Of a stretch of 64,000 bases of DNA, positions 33,756-44,064 are shown one piece after another. The stretch is from JBCBDX01 sp039815825 (GTDB lineage: Bacteria; Pseudomonadota; Alphaproteobacteria; Rhizobiales; Rhizobiaceae), in contig JBCBYO010000001.1 of NCBI GenBank assembly GCA_039815825.1, forward strand, positions 139,715-203,714, written 5' to 3'. Position 1 is the first letter of the stretch, and each line of letters starts with the position of its first letter. Below the pieces are notes generated by a model that saw only the letters and a program-made list of their open reading frames with translations, was not told the DNA's origin and searched no databases. The position numbers and the translations under genes are program-made.

Positions 33756-36497
33756 ATGCACGATCAGGCACCGTTTCAGGCGGTATCCCGCCAGGACGCG
33801 CCAAACTCTGTGCTTCCTTCGGCCGAAGGGGCAACGCCCGCCATGGCGCAGTTTCTTGAGATCAAGGCCGCTAATCCGGATTCGCTTTTGTTCTATCGAA
33901 TGGGCGATTTTTACGAACTGTTTTTTGCCGATGCGGAGGAAGCATCAAGGGCACTTGGCATCACCCTGACAAAGCGTGGCAAACATGGTGGCCAGGATAT
34001 CCCGATGTGCGGTGTGCCCGTGCACGCCGCAGACGATTATCTTCAGAAGCTTATTGCACTTGGTTTTCGGGTAGCCGTTTGCGAACAGTTGGAGGATCCG
34101 GCTGAAGCGAAGAAACGCGGTTCAAAGGCAGTCGTGCGGCGCGATGTTACCCGACTTGTGACCCCCGCGACAATTACCGAGGAAAAGCTGCTCGATCCAA
34201 GCGACACGGCTTGGCTGGCAAGTGTGGCGCGCGCCAAAGCAGATGGCGAGATCGCGATAGCAGCCGTTGACATTACCTCCGGCGCGTTCCGGCTGTTCGG
34301 CAGTCAACCCGAGAGATTGATGTCGGACCTGCTGAGAATTGCACCCAGAGAAATTATTTGCGCGCAAACGCTCTTCGATGATCCCAACCTGCGCGCTGTT
34401 TGGGATAATTTTGGGCTGCTGGTGCAACCTCTACCATCAACGCAGTTTGATTCCAGCCAAGCCCCGCAGCGCCTGGCGTCGCTTTATGATGTGGCTACGC
34501 CTGAGAGCTTCGGCGAGTTTTCGCGCGCTGAACTATCGGCGGCAGCAGGCGCGGCCGCCTATATCGAACGCACCCAAATTGCCGAGCGACCGAGTTTGCA
34601 AATCCCGCAGCGCGATAGTGACGCGGGAACATTGTTTATCGACAGTGCGACGCGCAACAATTTGGAGATTGAGCGTACACTAAGCGGCAAACGTGAAGGG
34701 AGCCTCTTTAAAGCAATTGACCGTACCGCATCGGCAGGTGGCGCAAGGCTGTTGCTTGAGCGTTTGCGCGCACCATCAACGGATGTCGCGCGCATCGACG
34801 CGCGGCTTGACGCAGTTTCGTGGTTCTTGGCCAACGCGGACCTGATCGACCGTCTCCGATCGATTTTAAAAGGTGCGCCTGATATGCCCCGCGCCCTTTC
34901 ACGTCTTGCCCTTAACCGTGGCGGCCCACGAGACATGCAAGCTGTCCGGAAGGGCGTCGAAATTGCTTCGGAACTTTTGAAGCATCTGTCCGCTCTTGAG
35001 CCGGCTGGAGATTTGGCACAGGCAACCGATCAAATCGCTGAGCAGCTTCCGACCGCGCTAATGGAGCAATTACAAACATCGCTTTGCGATGAACTGCCTT
35101 TGCTGGCGCGCGATGGCGGCTTCGTTAGAACCGGCTTACATGAAATATTGGATGAATTGCGCGCGTTACGCGATGAATCGCGCAAGGTGATTGCCAATCT
35201 GCAGGCGCACTATGCTGAGAAAACCAGCGTTAAATCACTGAAGATCAAGCATAACAATGTGCTGGGATATTTTATTGAGGTTACCGCCCAAAACGCGTCG
35301 GCGCTGACCGAAAGTGATGAAGCCAAATCGCTCTTTATTCATCGCCAGACACTTGCCAATGCAATGCGCTTTACAACGACAGAGCTGGCAGAGCTGGAGA
35401 CCCGGATTGCAAACGCGGCAGGTCAAGCACTGGCAATCGAGCTTAACGTGTTTGAAGAATTGCGCAGTGCAATCGTGGCGCACGCTGACAAAATCCGGGC
35501 GATTGCCCATGCGCTGGCGACCATTGATGTAACAGCCGGCCTGGCAACGCTTGCACAAGAACAGGGTTACTGCCGTCCGATCATGTCGGACGATCACACT
35601 TTTTCGGTGACCGACGGGCGCCACCCTGTCGTTGAACAGGTGATGCGCAAACGGGCAGCCTCTCCCTTCGTCGCCAATGATTGCGATCTTTCTCCAACTG
35701 AGAGTGCAGAAGGTGGGAAGTTGTGGTTGCTAACCGGACCGAACATGGGCGGCAAGTCCACATTTCTGCGCCAAAATGCGCTGATCGCTATCCTTGCTCA
35801 AACGGGTTCCTTCGTGCCTGCCGGCGCTGCGCACATTGGTGTCGTGGACAAATTGTTCAGCCGTGTCGGTGCGTCTGACGATCTGGCCCAAGGGCGCTCT
35901 ACGTTTATGGTTGAGATGGTAGAGACTTCCGCCATCCTTAATCAGGCCACTGACCGCTCGCTGGTCATTCTAGACGAAATAGGACGGGGCACAGCAACGT
36001 ATGATGGCTTGGCTATTGCGTGGGCCACCGTTGAATATCTCCATGCTGCCAATAAATGCCGGACACTGTTTGCGACGCATTTTCACGAGCTAACATCGCT
36101 TTCCTCCAAACTAGAAAATATGCGCAATGTGGCGATCCAAGTGAAAGAGTATAAGGGCGATGTGATCTTCCTGCACACCGTTGCGGAAGGTTCGGCCGAC
36201 CGCTCTTACGGGTTGCAAGTAGCAAAACTTGCTGGCTTGCCGCAGTCGGTGGTTGCCCGTGCAAAGGATGTGCTTTCGCAGTTGGAGAACCAAGGTGGTG
36301 GCAACAAAATTGATGCCTTAATTGATGATTTGCCCCTATTTACCGCGACCGTTTCAACTGCCCCGCCAACGACAAAGGACATAAGTTCACCAGTGATCGA
36401 TGCCCTTTCCCAACTGGTCCCAGATGACCTTTCGCCCCGCGACGCATTGGAGGCGCTTTATCACCTTAAAAGCCTTTTGGCGCACAAGGCTGATTGA
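33756..36497 (+). CDS. mutS: DNA mismatch repair protein MutS
   Basis: 913 residues from the ATG at 33756, preceded by GGAAGG; ATG 33738 and TTG 33705 are alternatives with weaker sites. The mismatch-recognition FYRMGDFYELFF motif lies near residue 50, and the ATPase domain carries GPNMGGKSTFLRQ, the Walker B region ILDEIGRGTATYDG and the switch histidine in ATHFHEL. MutS binds mismatches and recruits MutL. The stop precedes the glnD ATG by a few bases, in the same order as in Rhizobium, Sinorhizobium and Brucella. Confidence 0.96.
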   Translation: MHDQAPFQAVSRQDAPNSVLPSAEGATPAMAQFLEIKAANPDSLLFYRMGDFYELFFADAEEASRALGITLTKRGKHGGQDIPMCGVPVHAADDYLQKLIALGFRVAVCEQLEDPAEAKKRGSKAVVRRDVTRLVTPATITEEKLLDPSDTAWLASVARAKADGEIAIAAVDITSGAFRLFGSQPERLMSDLLRIAPREIICAQTLFDDPNLRAVWDNFGLLVQPLPSTQFDSSQAPQRLASLYDVATPESFGEFSRAELSAAAGAAAYIERTQIAERPSLQIPQRDSDAGTLFIDSATRNNLEIERTLSGKREGSLFKAIDRTASAGGARLLLERLRAPSTDVARIDARLDAVSWFLANADLIDRLRSILKGAPDMPRALSRLALNRGGPRDMQAVRKGVEIASELLKHLSALEPAGDLAQATDQIAEQLPTALMEQLQTSLCDELPLLARDGGFVRTGLHEILDELRALRDESRKVIANLQAHYAEKTSVKSLKIKHNNVLGYFIEVTAQNASALTESDEAKSLFIHRQTLANAMRFTTTELAELETRIANAAGQALAIELNVFEELRSAIVAHADKIRAIAHALATIDVTAGLATLAQEQGYCRPIMSDDHTFSVTDGRHPVVEQVMRKRAASPFVANDCDLSPTESAEGGKLWLLTGPNMGGKSTFLRQNALIAILAQTGSFVPAGAAHIGVVDKLFSRVGASDDLAQGRSTFMVEMVETSAILNQATDRSLVILDEIGRGTATYDGLAIAWATVEYLHAANKCRTLFATHFHELTSLSSKLENMRNVAIQVKEYKGDVIFLHTVAEGSADRSYGLQVAKLAGLPQSVVARAKDVLSQLENQGGGNKIDALIDDLPLFTATVSTAPPTTKDISSPVIDALSQLVPDDLSPRDALEALYHLKSLLAHKAD

Positions 36498-36502
36498 CGA
36501 CC

Positions 36503-39298
36503 ATGAAAACCACTGACAGCAAACAAAAACGCTTGGTTGACCCAAAGCAATTGAGCAAGAAACTGGCTCAGATTGCAAAAAGCCATTCAGACCCAGCGTC
36601 GTCGGAAGCGCGAGCAGAAATTCTTGCCCTCTTAAAAGACACTTTGAGGCAGGGTCGCGACCGGGCGGAGCAGTGGCTTTTGGAGGATGGTAAGGGCCTG
36701 CGCTGCGCCCAAAGGATTTCCGATCTGCAGGACGCAATCATTCAATGCGTTTACAAATTCGCGCTTGATGATGTTTTTAAGGCAACAAACCTCTCAAAGG
36801 GTGAGCGACTGACGCTTGTCGCACTTGGAGGCTATGGCCGGGGGACTTTGGCGCCGGGCTCAGACATCGACCTGCTGTTCTTGTTGCCTTACAAAAAGAC
36901 ACCACTAAGCGAGCAGCTGACCGAGTATATCCTCTATATTCTGTGGGACCTTGGCCAGAAGGTTGGGCACGCAACGCGCTCGGTTGATGAATGTATCCGG
37001 CTGTCAAAGTCCGACCCTACGATCTGCACATCGATACTCGAAGCCCGCTATTTGACAGGCGACAATGCACTTTTTGAACGGCTTATGGAGCGATTTGAAC
37101 GCGACGTTGTGCAGGGAACAGCTGCACAATATATCCAAGCGAAAATGGACGAACGTGACCAACGCCACATACGAATGGGCGAGGCACGTTATGTACTGCA
37201 ACCTAATGTGAAGGAAGGTAAGGGCGGCCTTCGTGATCTTCACACGCTTTTCTGGATAGCCAAATACACTTATCGACTTCGCAATCGCGAAGATTTGGTC
37301 AAAACCGGACTACTCGAAAAAGACGATCTACGGCTATTCATCAAATCAGAAGAATTTCTCTGGACAGTTAGATGTCACTTACACTTTGAGACCGGAAAGG
37401 CCGAGGAGCGGCTGGCCTTTGATCTTCAACGCGCGCTGGCGCGTCGACTAAACTATCAAAGCCACAACAATCTTCAGGACGTAGAGCGCTTTATGAAGCA
37501 CTATTTCCTGGTTACCAAAGATGTCGGGGATCTAACCCGTATTTTCTCAGCCGTGTTGGAAGACCAGGAGATCAAGCAAGCACCGTCATTGTCAAATCTT
37601 TTGGCGGCGCTCCCCTTCACCGGTGGCGGCAAAACCGCGTTGCGTGGGATCAAAGACTTTGTTGCGGACAGGCAGCGTATCAATGTTGTGGCCGATGATG
37701 TTTTCGACAAGGACCCGGTCAATCTCATTCGGATGTTCAACATTGCTGAGCGTTTTGGCCTTGAATACCATCCCCATGCGCTGAAATTGGCGCGAGCATC
37801 GCTAAAACGTATCGATAAGTCGGTTCGGGAAGATGTGAATGCCAATCGCCTTTTCTTGAGCCTTTTGACATCGCGCAATGACCCGGAAATCAATTTACGT
37901 CGCATGAACGAAGTTGGGGTTTTGGGACGTTTCATCCCAGACTTCAACAAGATCGTGGCGATGATGCAGTTCAACATGTACCATTCATACACGGTTGATG
38001 AGCATCTTATCCAAACGGTGGGCACGCTTGCGAAAATCGAGTCCGGGGAGTTGGTGGAAGAGCATCCGCTGGCGGCAGAACTCGTGCCCGACCTTTCTGA
38101 GCACGATCGGCAAACACTCTATGTGGCTTTGCTACTGCACGACATTGCCAAAGGTCGACCCCAGGATCATTCTACTGCCGGCGCGGCCGTAGCCCGGCGC
38201 CTATGCCCACGTCTTGGCCTTAACCCGGAACAAGTTGAGATGGTCGCTTGGCTCGTCGAAGTGCACCTGACAATGAGTATGATAGCGCAAAGCCGGGACT
38301 TGTCCGATCGCAAAACGATTGAAGACTTTGTGGCTGTGGTTCAGTCCACACACCGGCTAAAACTGCTGTTGATACTGACCGTGTGTGACATCCGGGCTGT
38401 CGGCCCGGGAGTTTGGAATGGTTGGAAAGGCCAGTTGCTGAGAACGCTCTATTCAGAAACCGAGCTGGCGCTGACCGGCGGCTTTTCTCCATCCAGCCGC
38501 GGCGAACGTGCGCGTGCACTTCGAGAGCAGCTTGTCGCACAGTTGGCGCATTGGCCCGGTGATGAGGCAGTCCGTTATGGCGCGCTTCACTATGACAACT
38601 ACCTTTTGTGTGTGCCGATTGAAGATCAATTGCGTCATGCCGAATTTACACGCGACGCGGACCAAGAAGGTGTGCCGCTTGCCACCATGGTGCGGACAAA
38701 TGCTTTTCAGTCGATTACTGAAATCGTCATTTTGGCGCAGGATCACCCACGGCTGCTTTCTGTGGTTGCCGCCGCGTGTTCTGGATCAGGGGCAGAGATT
38801 GACGGAGCGCAGGTTTTCACGACCTCTGACGGCCGCGCTTTAGATATCATCCGCATTAATCGGGCGTTTAAAGATGATGAGGATGAATTGCGGCGCGCGC
38901 GCACCATCGGGCAAAACATCGAAGATATGCTTCTGGGCCAACTGGATACACCGACCGTTCTCAGTCGGCCCAATCCGCTTAGAAAACTGCCGAAAGCATT
39001 TCGCGTTACCCCGAAAGTTACGATCGATAATTCACTTTCCAACCGGTTCACGGTTTTGGAAGTCGAAGGGCTTGATCGACCCGGCTTGTTATCCGAACTC
39101 ACAGAAACGATCTCATCGCTGCAGCTTGATATTCGATCCGCGCACGTCACCACTTTCGGTGAGCGCATTATCGACAGCTTCTACGTCACCGACCTTTTGG
39201 GCCAAAAGATCGTCGATCCGAGCCGTCAATCGCGTATTCGCACTGCTTTAACACGCCTAATGGAAGCCCGCACGGACCGGGGCGGCAGAGCGGCATGA
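36503..39298 (+). CDS. glnD: [Protein-PII] uridylyltransferase/uridylyl-removing enzyme GlnD
   Basis: 931 residues from the ATG at 36503 (a TTG at 36494 overlapping the mutS stop is the alternative). Domains in order: nucleotidyltransferase with GGYGRGTLAPGSDIDLLFL (near 110-128), helical linker, HD domain with LHDIAKGRPQDHS, and two C-terminal ACT domains (ITEIVILAQDHPRLLS and EVEGLDRPGLLSELT). GlnD senses glutamine and modifies PII proteins, controlling nitrogen assimilation. Its stop overlaps the murJ start. Confidence 0.96.
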   Translation: MKTTDSKQKRLVDPKQLSKKLAQIAKSHSDPASSEARAEILALLKDTLRQGRDRAEQWLLEDGKGLRCAQRISDLQDAIIQCVYKFALDDVFKATNLSKGERLTLVALGGYGRGTLAPGSDIDLLFLLPYKKTPLSEQLTEYILYILWDLGQKVGHATRSVDECIRLSKSDPTICTSILEARYLTGDNALFERLMERFERDVVQGTAAQYIQAKMDERDQRHIRMGEARYVLQPNVKEGKGGLRDLHTLFWIAKYTYRLRNREDLVKTGLLEKDDLRLFIKSEEFLWTVRCHLHFETGKAEERLAFDLQRALARRLNYQSHNNLQDVERFMKHYFLVTKDVGDLTRIFSAVLEDQEIKQAPSLSNLLAALPFTGGGKTALRGIKDFVADRQRINVVADDVFDKDPVNLIRMFNIAERFGLEYHPHALKLARASLKRIDKSVREDVNANRLFLSLLTSRNDPEINLRRMNEVGVLGRFIPDFNKIVAMMQFNMYHSYTVDEHLIQTVGTLAKIESGELVEEHPLAAELVPDLSEHDRQTLYVALLLHDIAKGRPQDHSTAGAAVARRLCPRLGLNPEQVEMVAWLVEVHLTMSMIAQSRDLSDRKTIEDFVAVVQSTHRLKLLLILTVCDIRAVGPGVWNGWKGQLLRTLYSETELALTGGFSPSSRGERARALREQLVAQLAHWPGDEAVRYGALHYDNYLLCVPIEDQLRHAEFTRDADQEGVPLATMVRTNAFQSITEIVILAQDHPRLLSVVAAACSGSGAEIDGAQVFTTSDGRALDIIRINRAFKDDEDELRRARTIGQNIEDMLLGQLDTPTVLSRPNPLRKLPKAFRVTPKVTIDNSLSNRFTVLEVEGLDRPGLLSELTETISSLQLDIRSAHVTTFGERIIDSFYVTDLLGQKIVDPSRQSRIRTALTRLMEARTDRGGRAA

Positions 39299-40848
39299 GC
39301 CTTTTTGCAAAATTTGCGAGTGTTGGGGCGGCGACATCGGTAAGTCGCGTACTTGGCTTTGTACGTGAAGCGATGATCGCCGCGATTTTGGGCGCTGGAC
39401 CTGTCGCCGACGCCTTCTATGCAGCTTTTCGGTTCCCGAACCTGTTTCGCAGGCTTTTTGCCGAAGGCGCCTTTAACGCCGCTTTTGTGCCTCTTTTTGC
39501 GAAGGAAGTGGAAGGAAACGGACGCGATGAGGCAGCGAAGTTTGCCGGCGATGTTTTATCGTCGCTGCTTTTAGTGTTGCTCGTTATTACCGTTGCAGCC
39601 ATCGCGTTCATGCCGTTTTTGGTTGCTACCATCATCGCACCGGGTTTTACCGACACACCGGAAAAATTCACGCTGACGACACAGCTCGCACGGATCATGT
39701 TTCCTTATCTGGCTGCCATGTCGGTTGTGGCGATGCTGTCGGGCATCTTGAATTCTTTTCGCTCTTACTTCATCGCGGCGATTGCACCCGTGGTTTTGAA
39801 TGTTGTGATGATCACGGCTTTGGCGGCAAGTGCGTGGTGGGCTCTACCAGCCCGTGAAACCGGTATCGCGCTCGCCATCGCTGTCGTCGTTTCAGGCGTA
39901 CTACAACTTGCTGTGGTGCTGTATGGGCTTAGAAAGATCGGCTTCCGGTTCCAGCCGCGGCGCCCCAAACTATCGCCGAAGGTCAAGCGGCTCTTGGCGC
40001 TTGCTGCGCCGGCAGCATTGACCGGTGGTATCGTCCAAATCAACATTGTCATCGGCCAAATCATTGCTTCGCAACAGGACAATGCCATCTCCTGGTTGAG
40101 TTTTGCTGATCGGATTTACCAGCTTCCACTCGGGATCGTTGGCATCGCGATCGGCGTTGTGCTCCTGCCGGAACTGGCTCGTGCGCTTTCAGCCAACGAT
40201 ACCGAAGAAGCGCGGCAATTGCAGAACAAAAGCCTCGAATTTGGTATGGGCCTGACCATCCCGGCGGCGGTCGCGCTTTATCTTATCCCTGCACAAATCG
40301 TGGCGGTTCTTTATGAGCGTGGGGCCTTTGTACCGGAAACGACTATTGCCACCGCCGATGCATTGGCAGCCTTTGCAATCGGGTTGCCCTCGTTCGTATT
40401 GATAAAGATCCTCCAACCGGCATTTTTCGCGCGAGAGGACATGAAAACCCCCATGTGGTTTTCGCTCGTATCGCTTGTCGTCAATGTAGTCGGCAGCTTG
40501 ACCCTATTCTCCTACATCGGTCACGTGGGCATTGCGCTTGCCACCAGCCTTGCTGGTTGGGCCAATGCCATACTGCTCGCCATCGCGCTCACCCGGCGCA
40601 ACGATTTTTCCATCGCTGGCTCGACCGTGCGCCGCCTTTGCATGATTGTTGCGGCCACTGGTATTATGGCAGCATTTTTGTGGGGCTTTGATCAGTTCAC
40701 ACAGATGAGCTTCAGTGATGGTGGTTTCCTAACAAGGCTTGGCCTGCTTTCCACAGCTGTTGTTTTGGGTGGGGCTATCTATTTCATTTCTGCCCTTGCT
40801 TTGGGCGGTATCGACAGAGCGCTGCTGCGCAAAGCGTTGCGGCGCTAG
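39295..40848 (+). CDS. murJ: Lipid II flippase MurJ (MviN)
   Basis: 517 residues with about 14 membrane segments. The start is MSLFAKFASVGAATSVSRVLGFVREAM, the conserved MviN N-terminus, and the cytoplasmic cavity residues appear in AFRFPNLFRRLFAEGAFNAAFVP. MurJ moves lipid II across the inner membrane for peptidoglycan synthesis. It is coupled to glnD through an ATGA overlap at 39295-39298. Confidence 0.95.
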   Translation: MSLFAKFASVGAATSVSRVLGFVREAMIAAILGAGPVADAFYAAFRFPNLFRRLFAEGAFNAAFVPLFAKEVEGNGRDEAAKFAGDVLSSLLLVLLVITVAAIAFMPFLVATIIAPGFTDTPEKFTLTTQLARIMFPYLAAMSVVAMLSGILNSFRSYFIAAIAPVVLNVVMITALAASAWWALPARETGIALAIAVVVSGVLQLAVVLYGLRKIGFRFQPRRPKLSPKVKRLLALAAPAALTGGIVQINIVIGQIIASQQDNAISWLSFADRIYQLPLGIVGIAIGVVLLPELARALSANDTEEARQLQNKSLEFGMGLTIPAAVALYLIPAQIVAVLYERGAFVPETTIATADALAAFAIGLPSFVLIKILQPAFFAREDMKTPMWFSLVSLVVNVVGSLTLFSYIGHVGIALATSLAGWANAILLAIALTRRNDFSIAGSTVRRLCMIVAATGIMAAFLWGFDQFTQMSFSDGGFLTRLGLLSTAVVLGGAIYFISALALGGIDRALLRKALRR

Positions 40849-40917
40849 GGACAAGCGCCTTGAACCGAGACGCTGGCCCTGCCATAAGCCGCTCGAAACC
40901 TCACAGATCGCAATTCC

Positions 40918-41988
40918 ATGTCTGACAATCAATTTCACCCACGGGTCTTTTCTGGCGTCCAACCCACCGGAAACCTAACGCTTGGCAACTATCTTGGCGC
41001 TATAAAAAAGTTTGTAGCGCTGCAGGAAACCCGCGACTGCATTTACTGCGTGGTGGACTTGCATGCCATTACGGTGCCGCAAGATCCCATGGTCCTGCAG
41101 GAAGCGACCCGCGGCGTTGCTGCCGCCTATATCGCCAGCGGCATCGACCCGGAAAAGCACATAGTTTTCAACCAAAGCCGTGTGCGGGAGCACTCGGAAC
41201 TGGCGTGGGTTTTCAATTGCGTCGCCCGTATGGGTTGGCTGAACCGGATGACCCAATTTAAAGAAAAAGCCGGCAAAGACCGGGAGAATGCCTCGGTTGG
41301 ATTGTTTGCATATCCGACACTGATGGCTGCCGATATTTTGTTGTACCGGGCAACGCATGTGCCGGTTGGCGATGATCAAAAACAGCACCTGGAACTGACC
41401 CGTGACATCGCGCAAAAGTTCAACAATGACTATTCCCAGCGTATCGGCGAGTTGGACATTGGTGTCGACATGGAAATTGGCCGTGAGCAAATTACCGGAT
41501 ATTTCCCGCTAACCGAGCCTATCATCGAAGGCCCTGCGACCCGGATCATGAGCTTGCGCGATGGCACGAAGAAAATGTCCAAGTCGGATCCTTCCGACAT
41601 GTCACGTATCAATTTGACAGATACATCGGATGATATTGCCAAAAAAATCCGAAAGGCAAAGACCGACCCTGAGCCACTACCTTCAGATGTTGAAGGTTTG
41701 GCCAACAGGCCCGAGGCTTCCAATCTCGTCGGCATTTATGCGGCGATGGCCGACATGGAAATTGAGGCCGTGATTGCTGATGTCGGCGGCAAGCCGTTTT
41801 CAGAGTTTAAACCGATGCTCGCGGAATTGGCCGTTGAAAAGATCAGCCCGGTCGCAGCGGAGATGCGACGTCTGACGGCAGACCCGGCATATATCGACAG
41901 TATTCTGCGAGACGGTGCCGAGCGCGCGTCCGCAATTGCCGGCAAAACCATGTCACACGTGCGGGAAATTGTGGGCTTGAGCAACTGA
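40918..41988 (+). CDS. trpS: Tryptophan-tRNA ligase
   Basis: 356 residues. The HIGH-type motif appears as TGNLTLGNYLGA and the KMSKS loop as KKMSKSDPSDM; the class Ic Trp/Tyr architecture is complete. It charges tRNA-Trp in the cytoplasm. It lies 69 bp after murJ on the same strand, so it may be cotranscribed or have its own promoter in that gap. Confidence 0.96.
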   Translation: MSDNQFHPRVFSGVQPTGNLTLGNYLGAIKKFVALQETRDCIYCVVDLHAITVPQDPMVLQEATRGVAAAYIASGIDPEKHIVFNQSRVREHSELAWVFNCVARMGWLNRMTQFKEKAGKDRENASVGLFAYPTLMAADILLYRATHVPVGDDQKQHLELTRDIAQKFNNDYSQRIGELDIGVDMEIGREQITGYFPLTEPIIEGPATRIMSLRDGTKKMSKSDPSDMSRINLTDTSDDIAKKIRKAKTDPEPLPSDVEGLANRPEASNLVGIYAAMADMEIEAVIADVGGKPFSEFKPMLAELAVEKISPVAAEMRRLTADPAYIDSILRDGAERASAIAGKTMSHVREIVGLSN

Positions 41989-42043
41989 CCGCTGTTTACA
42001 GAGTTGGTTGCAGCAAAAGCACTGACGTGCCAGACAAGTCACT

Positions 42044-42535
42044 ATGGTGAAACAACGGCTTTCGGCCCGCGAAGGGCACCGTAGGAAATTTCTGGCAATC
42101 ATTGATGAAACGCCGGAATGTGAACGCGCGGTCGTCTATGCGGCGCGTCGCGCGGAAAGCACGGGCGGTGGTCTTGTGCTGCTCTATGTCATTGAGCCAG
42201 GTGAATTTCAGCATTGGCTCGGTGTCGAGCAGGTGATGCGCGAAGAGGCGATGGATGAAGCGCGGCGACGTATTGCAAAGTATTCACAATTGGCGCGCGA
42301 CACCATCGACATCACGCCCGAAGAAGTCATTCGTGAAGGCGCGCCGGTGGAAGAGATCCATCAGCTGATTGAAGACGATCAGGAAATTGCCATCATGGTG
42401 TTGGCAGCAAGTCCGTCCAAAGACGGGCCGGGGCCACTCGTCTCCTCGGTCGCGGGTCGTGGCGCTGCTTTCCCGATTCCCGTCACCGTTGTTCCGGCCA
42501 ACCTTTCCGACGAAGATATTGCGTGTCTCGCTTAG
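42044..42535 (+). CDS. Universal stress protein (UspA family)
   Basis: 163 residues, one Usp domain: KFLAIIDETPECERAVVYAARRA at the start and PVTVVPANLS at the end. The usual ATP-binding G-x2-G-x9-G(S/T) stretch reads only loosely (VLAASPSKDGPGPLVSSVAGR), so nucleotide binding is uncertain. It lies between trpS and the Nfu gene, as in several rhizobia. Stress response is inferred from the family. Confidence 0.85.
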   Translation: MVKQRLSAREGHRRKFLAIIDETPECERAVVYAARRAESTGGGLVLLYVIEPGEFQHWLGVEQVMREEAMDEARRRIAKYSQLARDTIDITPEEVIREGAPVEEIHQLIEDDQEIAIMVLAASPSKDGPGPLVSSVAGRGAAFPIPVTVVPANLSDEDIACLA

Positions 42536-42615
42536 CGGTCTATCGGCTCTATCAGACTTGAAAACTGACGGTGGAGCGCCTAACTTGGAACTATTCTAAT
42601 CTTTGAGATTCACAG

Positions 42616-43185
42616 ATGTTCATTCAGACTGAGACAACACCCAATCCGGCCACTTTGAAATTTTTGCCGGGACGAATCGTTATGGATATGGGTACAGCCG
42701 ATTTTCGTGAAATGAGCGAATCGGAAGGCAAATCCCTTCTCGCTACGCGTCTTTTTGGTGTTGATGGCGTTGAAGGTGTCTTCTTTGGCTATGATTTTGT
42801 GACCATCACCAAGAGTGATGCTTTTGATTGGGCGCATTTGAAGCCCGCGATCCTCGCCGGTCTCATGGAGCATTTCACCGCAAATCTGCCTGTCATGGAC
42901 ACCGCAGATGCCGTTACGACCGATGACGAAGGCGACGAGTTCTTTGACACCAACGACCAAAATATTGTCACAACGATCAAAGAGCTGATTGAAACGCGCG
43001 TACGTCCTGCTGTGGCGCAAGATGGTGGTGATATCACTTTTCGGGGATACAAGGATGGGGTTGTGTTCTTGCGTATGAAGGGTGCTTGCGCCGGATGCCC
43101 CTCGTCTACCGCTACACTCAAACACGGCATTCAGAATTTGCTTCGCCACTTCATCCCAGAAGTGCAGCAGGTTGAAGCCATCTAA
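42616..43185 (+). CDS. NifU/Nfu-type Fe-S scaffold protein
   Basis: 189 residues. An Nfu N-terminal domain (MFIQTETTPNPATLKFLPG, about 1-88) is followed by a NifU C-terminal domain with the cluster-binding CAGCPSS motif. Such proteins carry 4Fe-4S clusters to client enzymes; MiaB in this window is a possible client class. Transcription ends at the strong terminator at 43206-43233. Confidence 0.93.
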   Translation: MFIQTETTPNPATLKFLPGRIVMDMGTADFREMSESEGKSLLATRLFGVDGVEGVFFGYDFVTITKSDAFDWAHLKPAILAGLMEHFTANLPVMDTADAVTTDDEGDEFFDTNDQNIVTTIKELIETRVRPAVAQDGGDITFRGYKDGVVFLRMKGACAGCPSSTATLKHGIQNLLRHFIPEVQQVEAI

Positions 43186-43205
43186 CACGCTGAATTTTGG
43201 CCAAT

Positions 43206-43233
43206 AAAAAACCGGGCTTAGGCCCGGTTTTTT
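43206..43233. terminator. Bidirectional intrinsic terminator
   Basis: ACCGGGC-TTAG-GCCCGGT forms a perfect 7-bp GC-rich stem with a tetraloop, preceded by an A run and followed by TTTTTT. It lies between the converging Nfu gene (ends 43185) and L,D-transpeptidase gene (ends 43256), and works for both strands by its symmetry. Confidence 0.92.
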
Positions 43234-43255
43234 GTGTTCGCGGATCTCTTTCAGA

Positions 43256-43885
43256 TCAAGGCTGTTTTAGAACCACAACCTTGGCGCCGGGCTTTACGCG
43301 CTCGTAAAGGTCGACAATATCTTGGTTCATCAAGCGAATGCAGCCGGAAGAAGCTTCGGTGCCGATTGACCACCACTCAGGCGAACCATGCAAGCGATAA
43401 CCTGTGTCGCGGCCACCCCGTGTCAAATAAAGCGCGCGGGCGCCCAGAGGATTCATCAAACCTGGCTTCATGCCGCCACGATATTTGGCGAGCTCTGGCT
43501 GACGCCCAATCATCGCCGCTGGCGGTGTCCATGTTGGCCATTTGCGCTTCCAGCCAACTTTTGCTGTGCCGGACCAGCGGAAACCATCGCGTCCTACGCC
43601 AATACCGTAACGGATCGCCTTTCCTTCGGGCTCGACGAGGTACAGGAAGCGGTTAGGGGTATCGACGATGATGGTGCCAACACGGTGTTTTGTCTCGTAG
43701 CTGACAATTTGGCGGCGATATTTGCGCGGTACCTTTGAAACCGGGATGCGCGGCAACGTAAACGCGCCATCTGTTTTCCCTGCGTATGCGCCGGAAAAGA
43801 AAGTTGAATTGGTTGTTGTTGTACAGCCAGCAAGCACCGTTGCAAGCGCGACAACCACAGCCGTTGCGATCATTCTTATTGACAT
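43256..43885 (-). CDS. L,D-transpeptidase (ErfK/YbiS/YcfS/YnhG family) lipoprotein
   Basis: 209 residues. A signal peptide with lipobox LAGC (Cys about residue 20) makes it a lipoprotein. The YkuD catalytic domain is complete, with HGSPEWWSIGTEASSGCIRLMNQD giving the conserved His and the nucleophilic Cys in SSGCIR. It forms 3-3 peptidoglycan crosslinks or attaches proteins to peptidoglycan in the periplasm. It is transcribed alone, divergent from mmcB. Confidence 0.93.
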   Translation of the reverse strand: MSIRMIATAVVVALATVLAGCTTTTNSTFFSGAYAGKTDGAFTLPRIPVSKVPRKYRRQIVSYETKHRVGTIIVDTPNRFLYLVEPEGKAIRYGIGVGRDGFRWSGTAKVGWKRKWPTWTPPAAMIGRQPELAKYRGGMKPGLMNPLGARALYLTRGGRDTGYRLHGSPEWWSIGTEASSGCIRLMNQDIVDLYERVKPGAKVVVLKQP

Positions 43886-44064
43886 GTCTCCATCCCGCGT
43901 CCGCTTATGTCGAAAATTACGTTTTCTAGCGTTAGGTGATGCGCTGGGTAACTGTCCAGCACGAATGCCACAAAAATGCCATTTTTATGATCGGACGCGC
44001 AAAACCGTAACCTGGCTACAACAGTTGCGCTTCGAATCGCTCACAAAAAATGCTTTTATGTGTC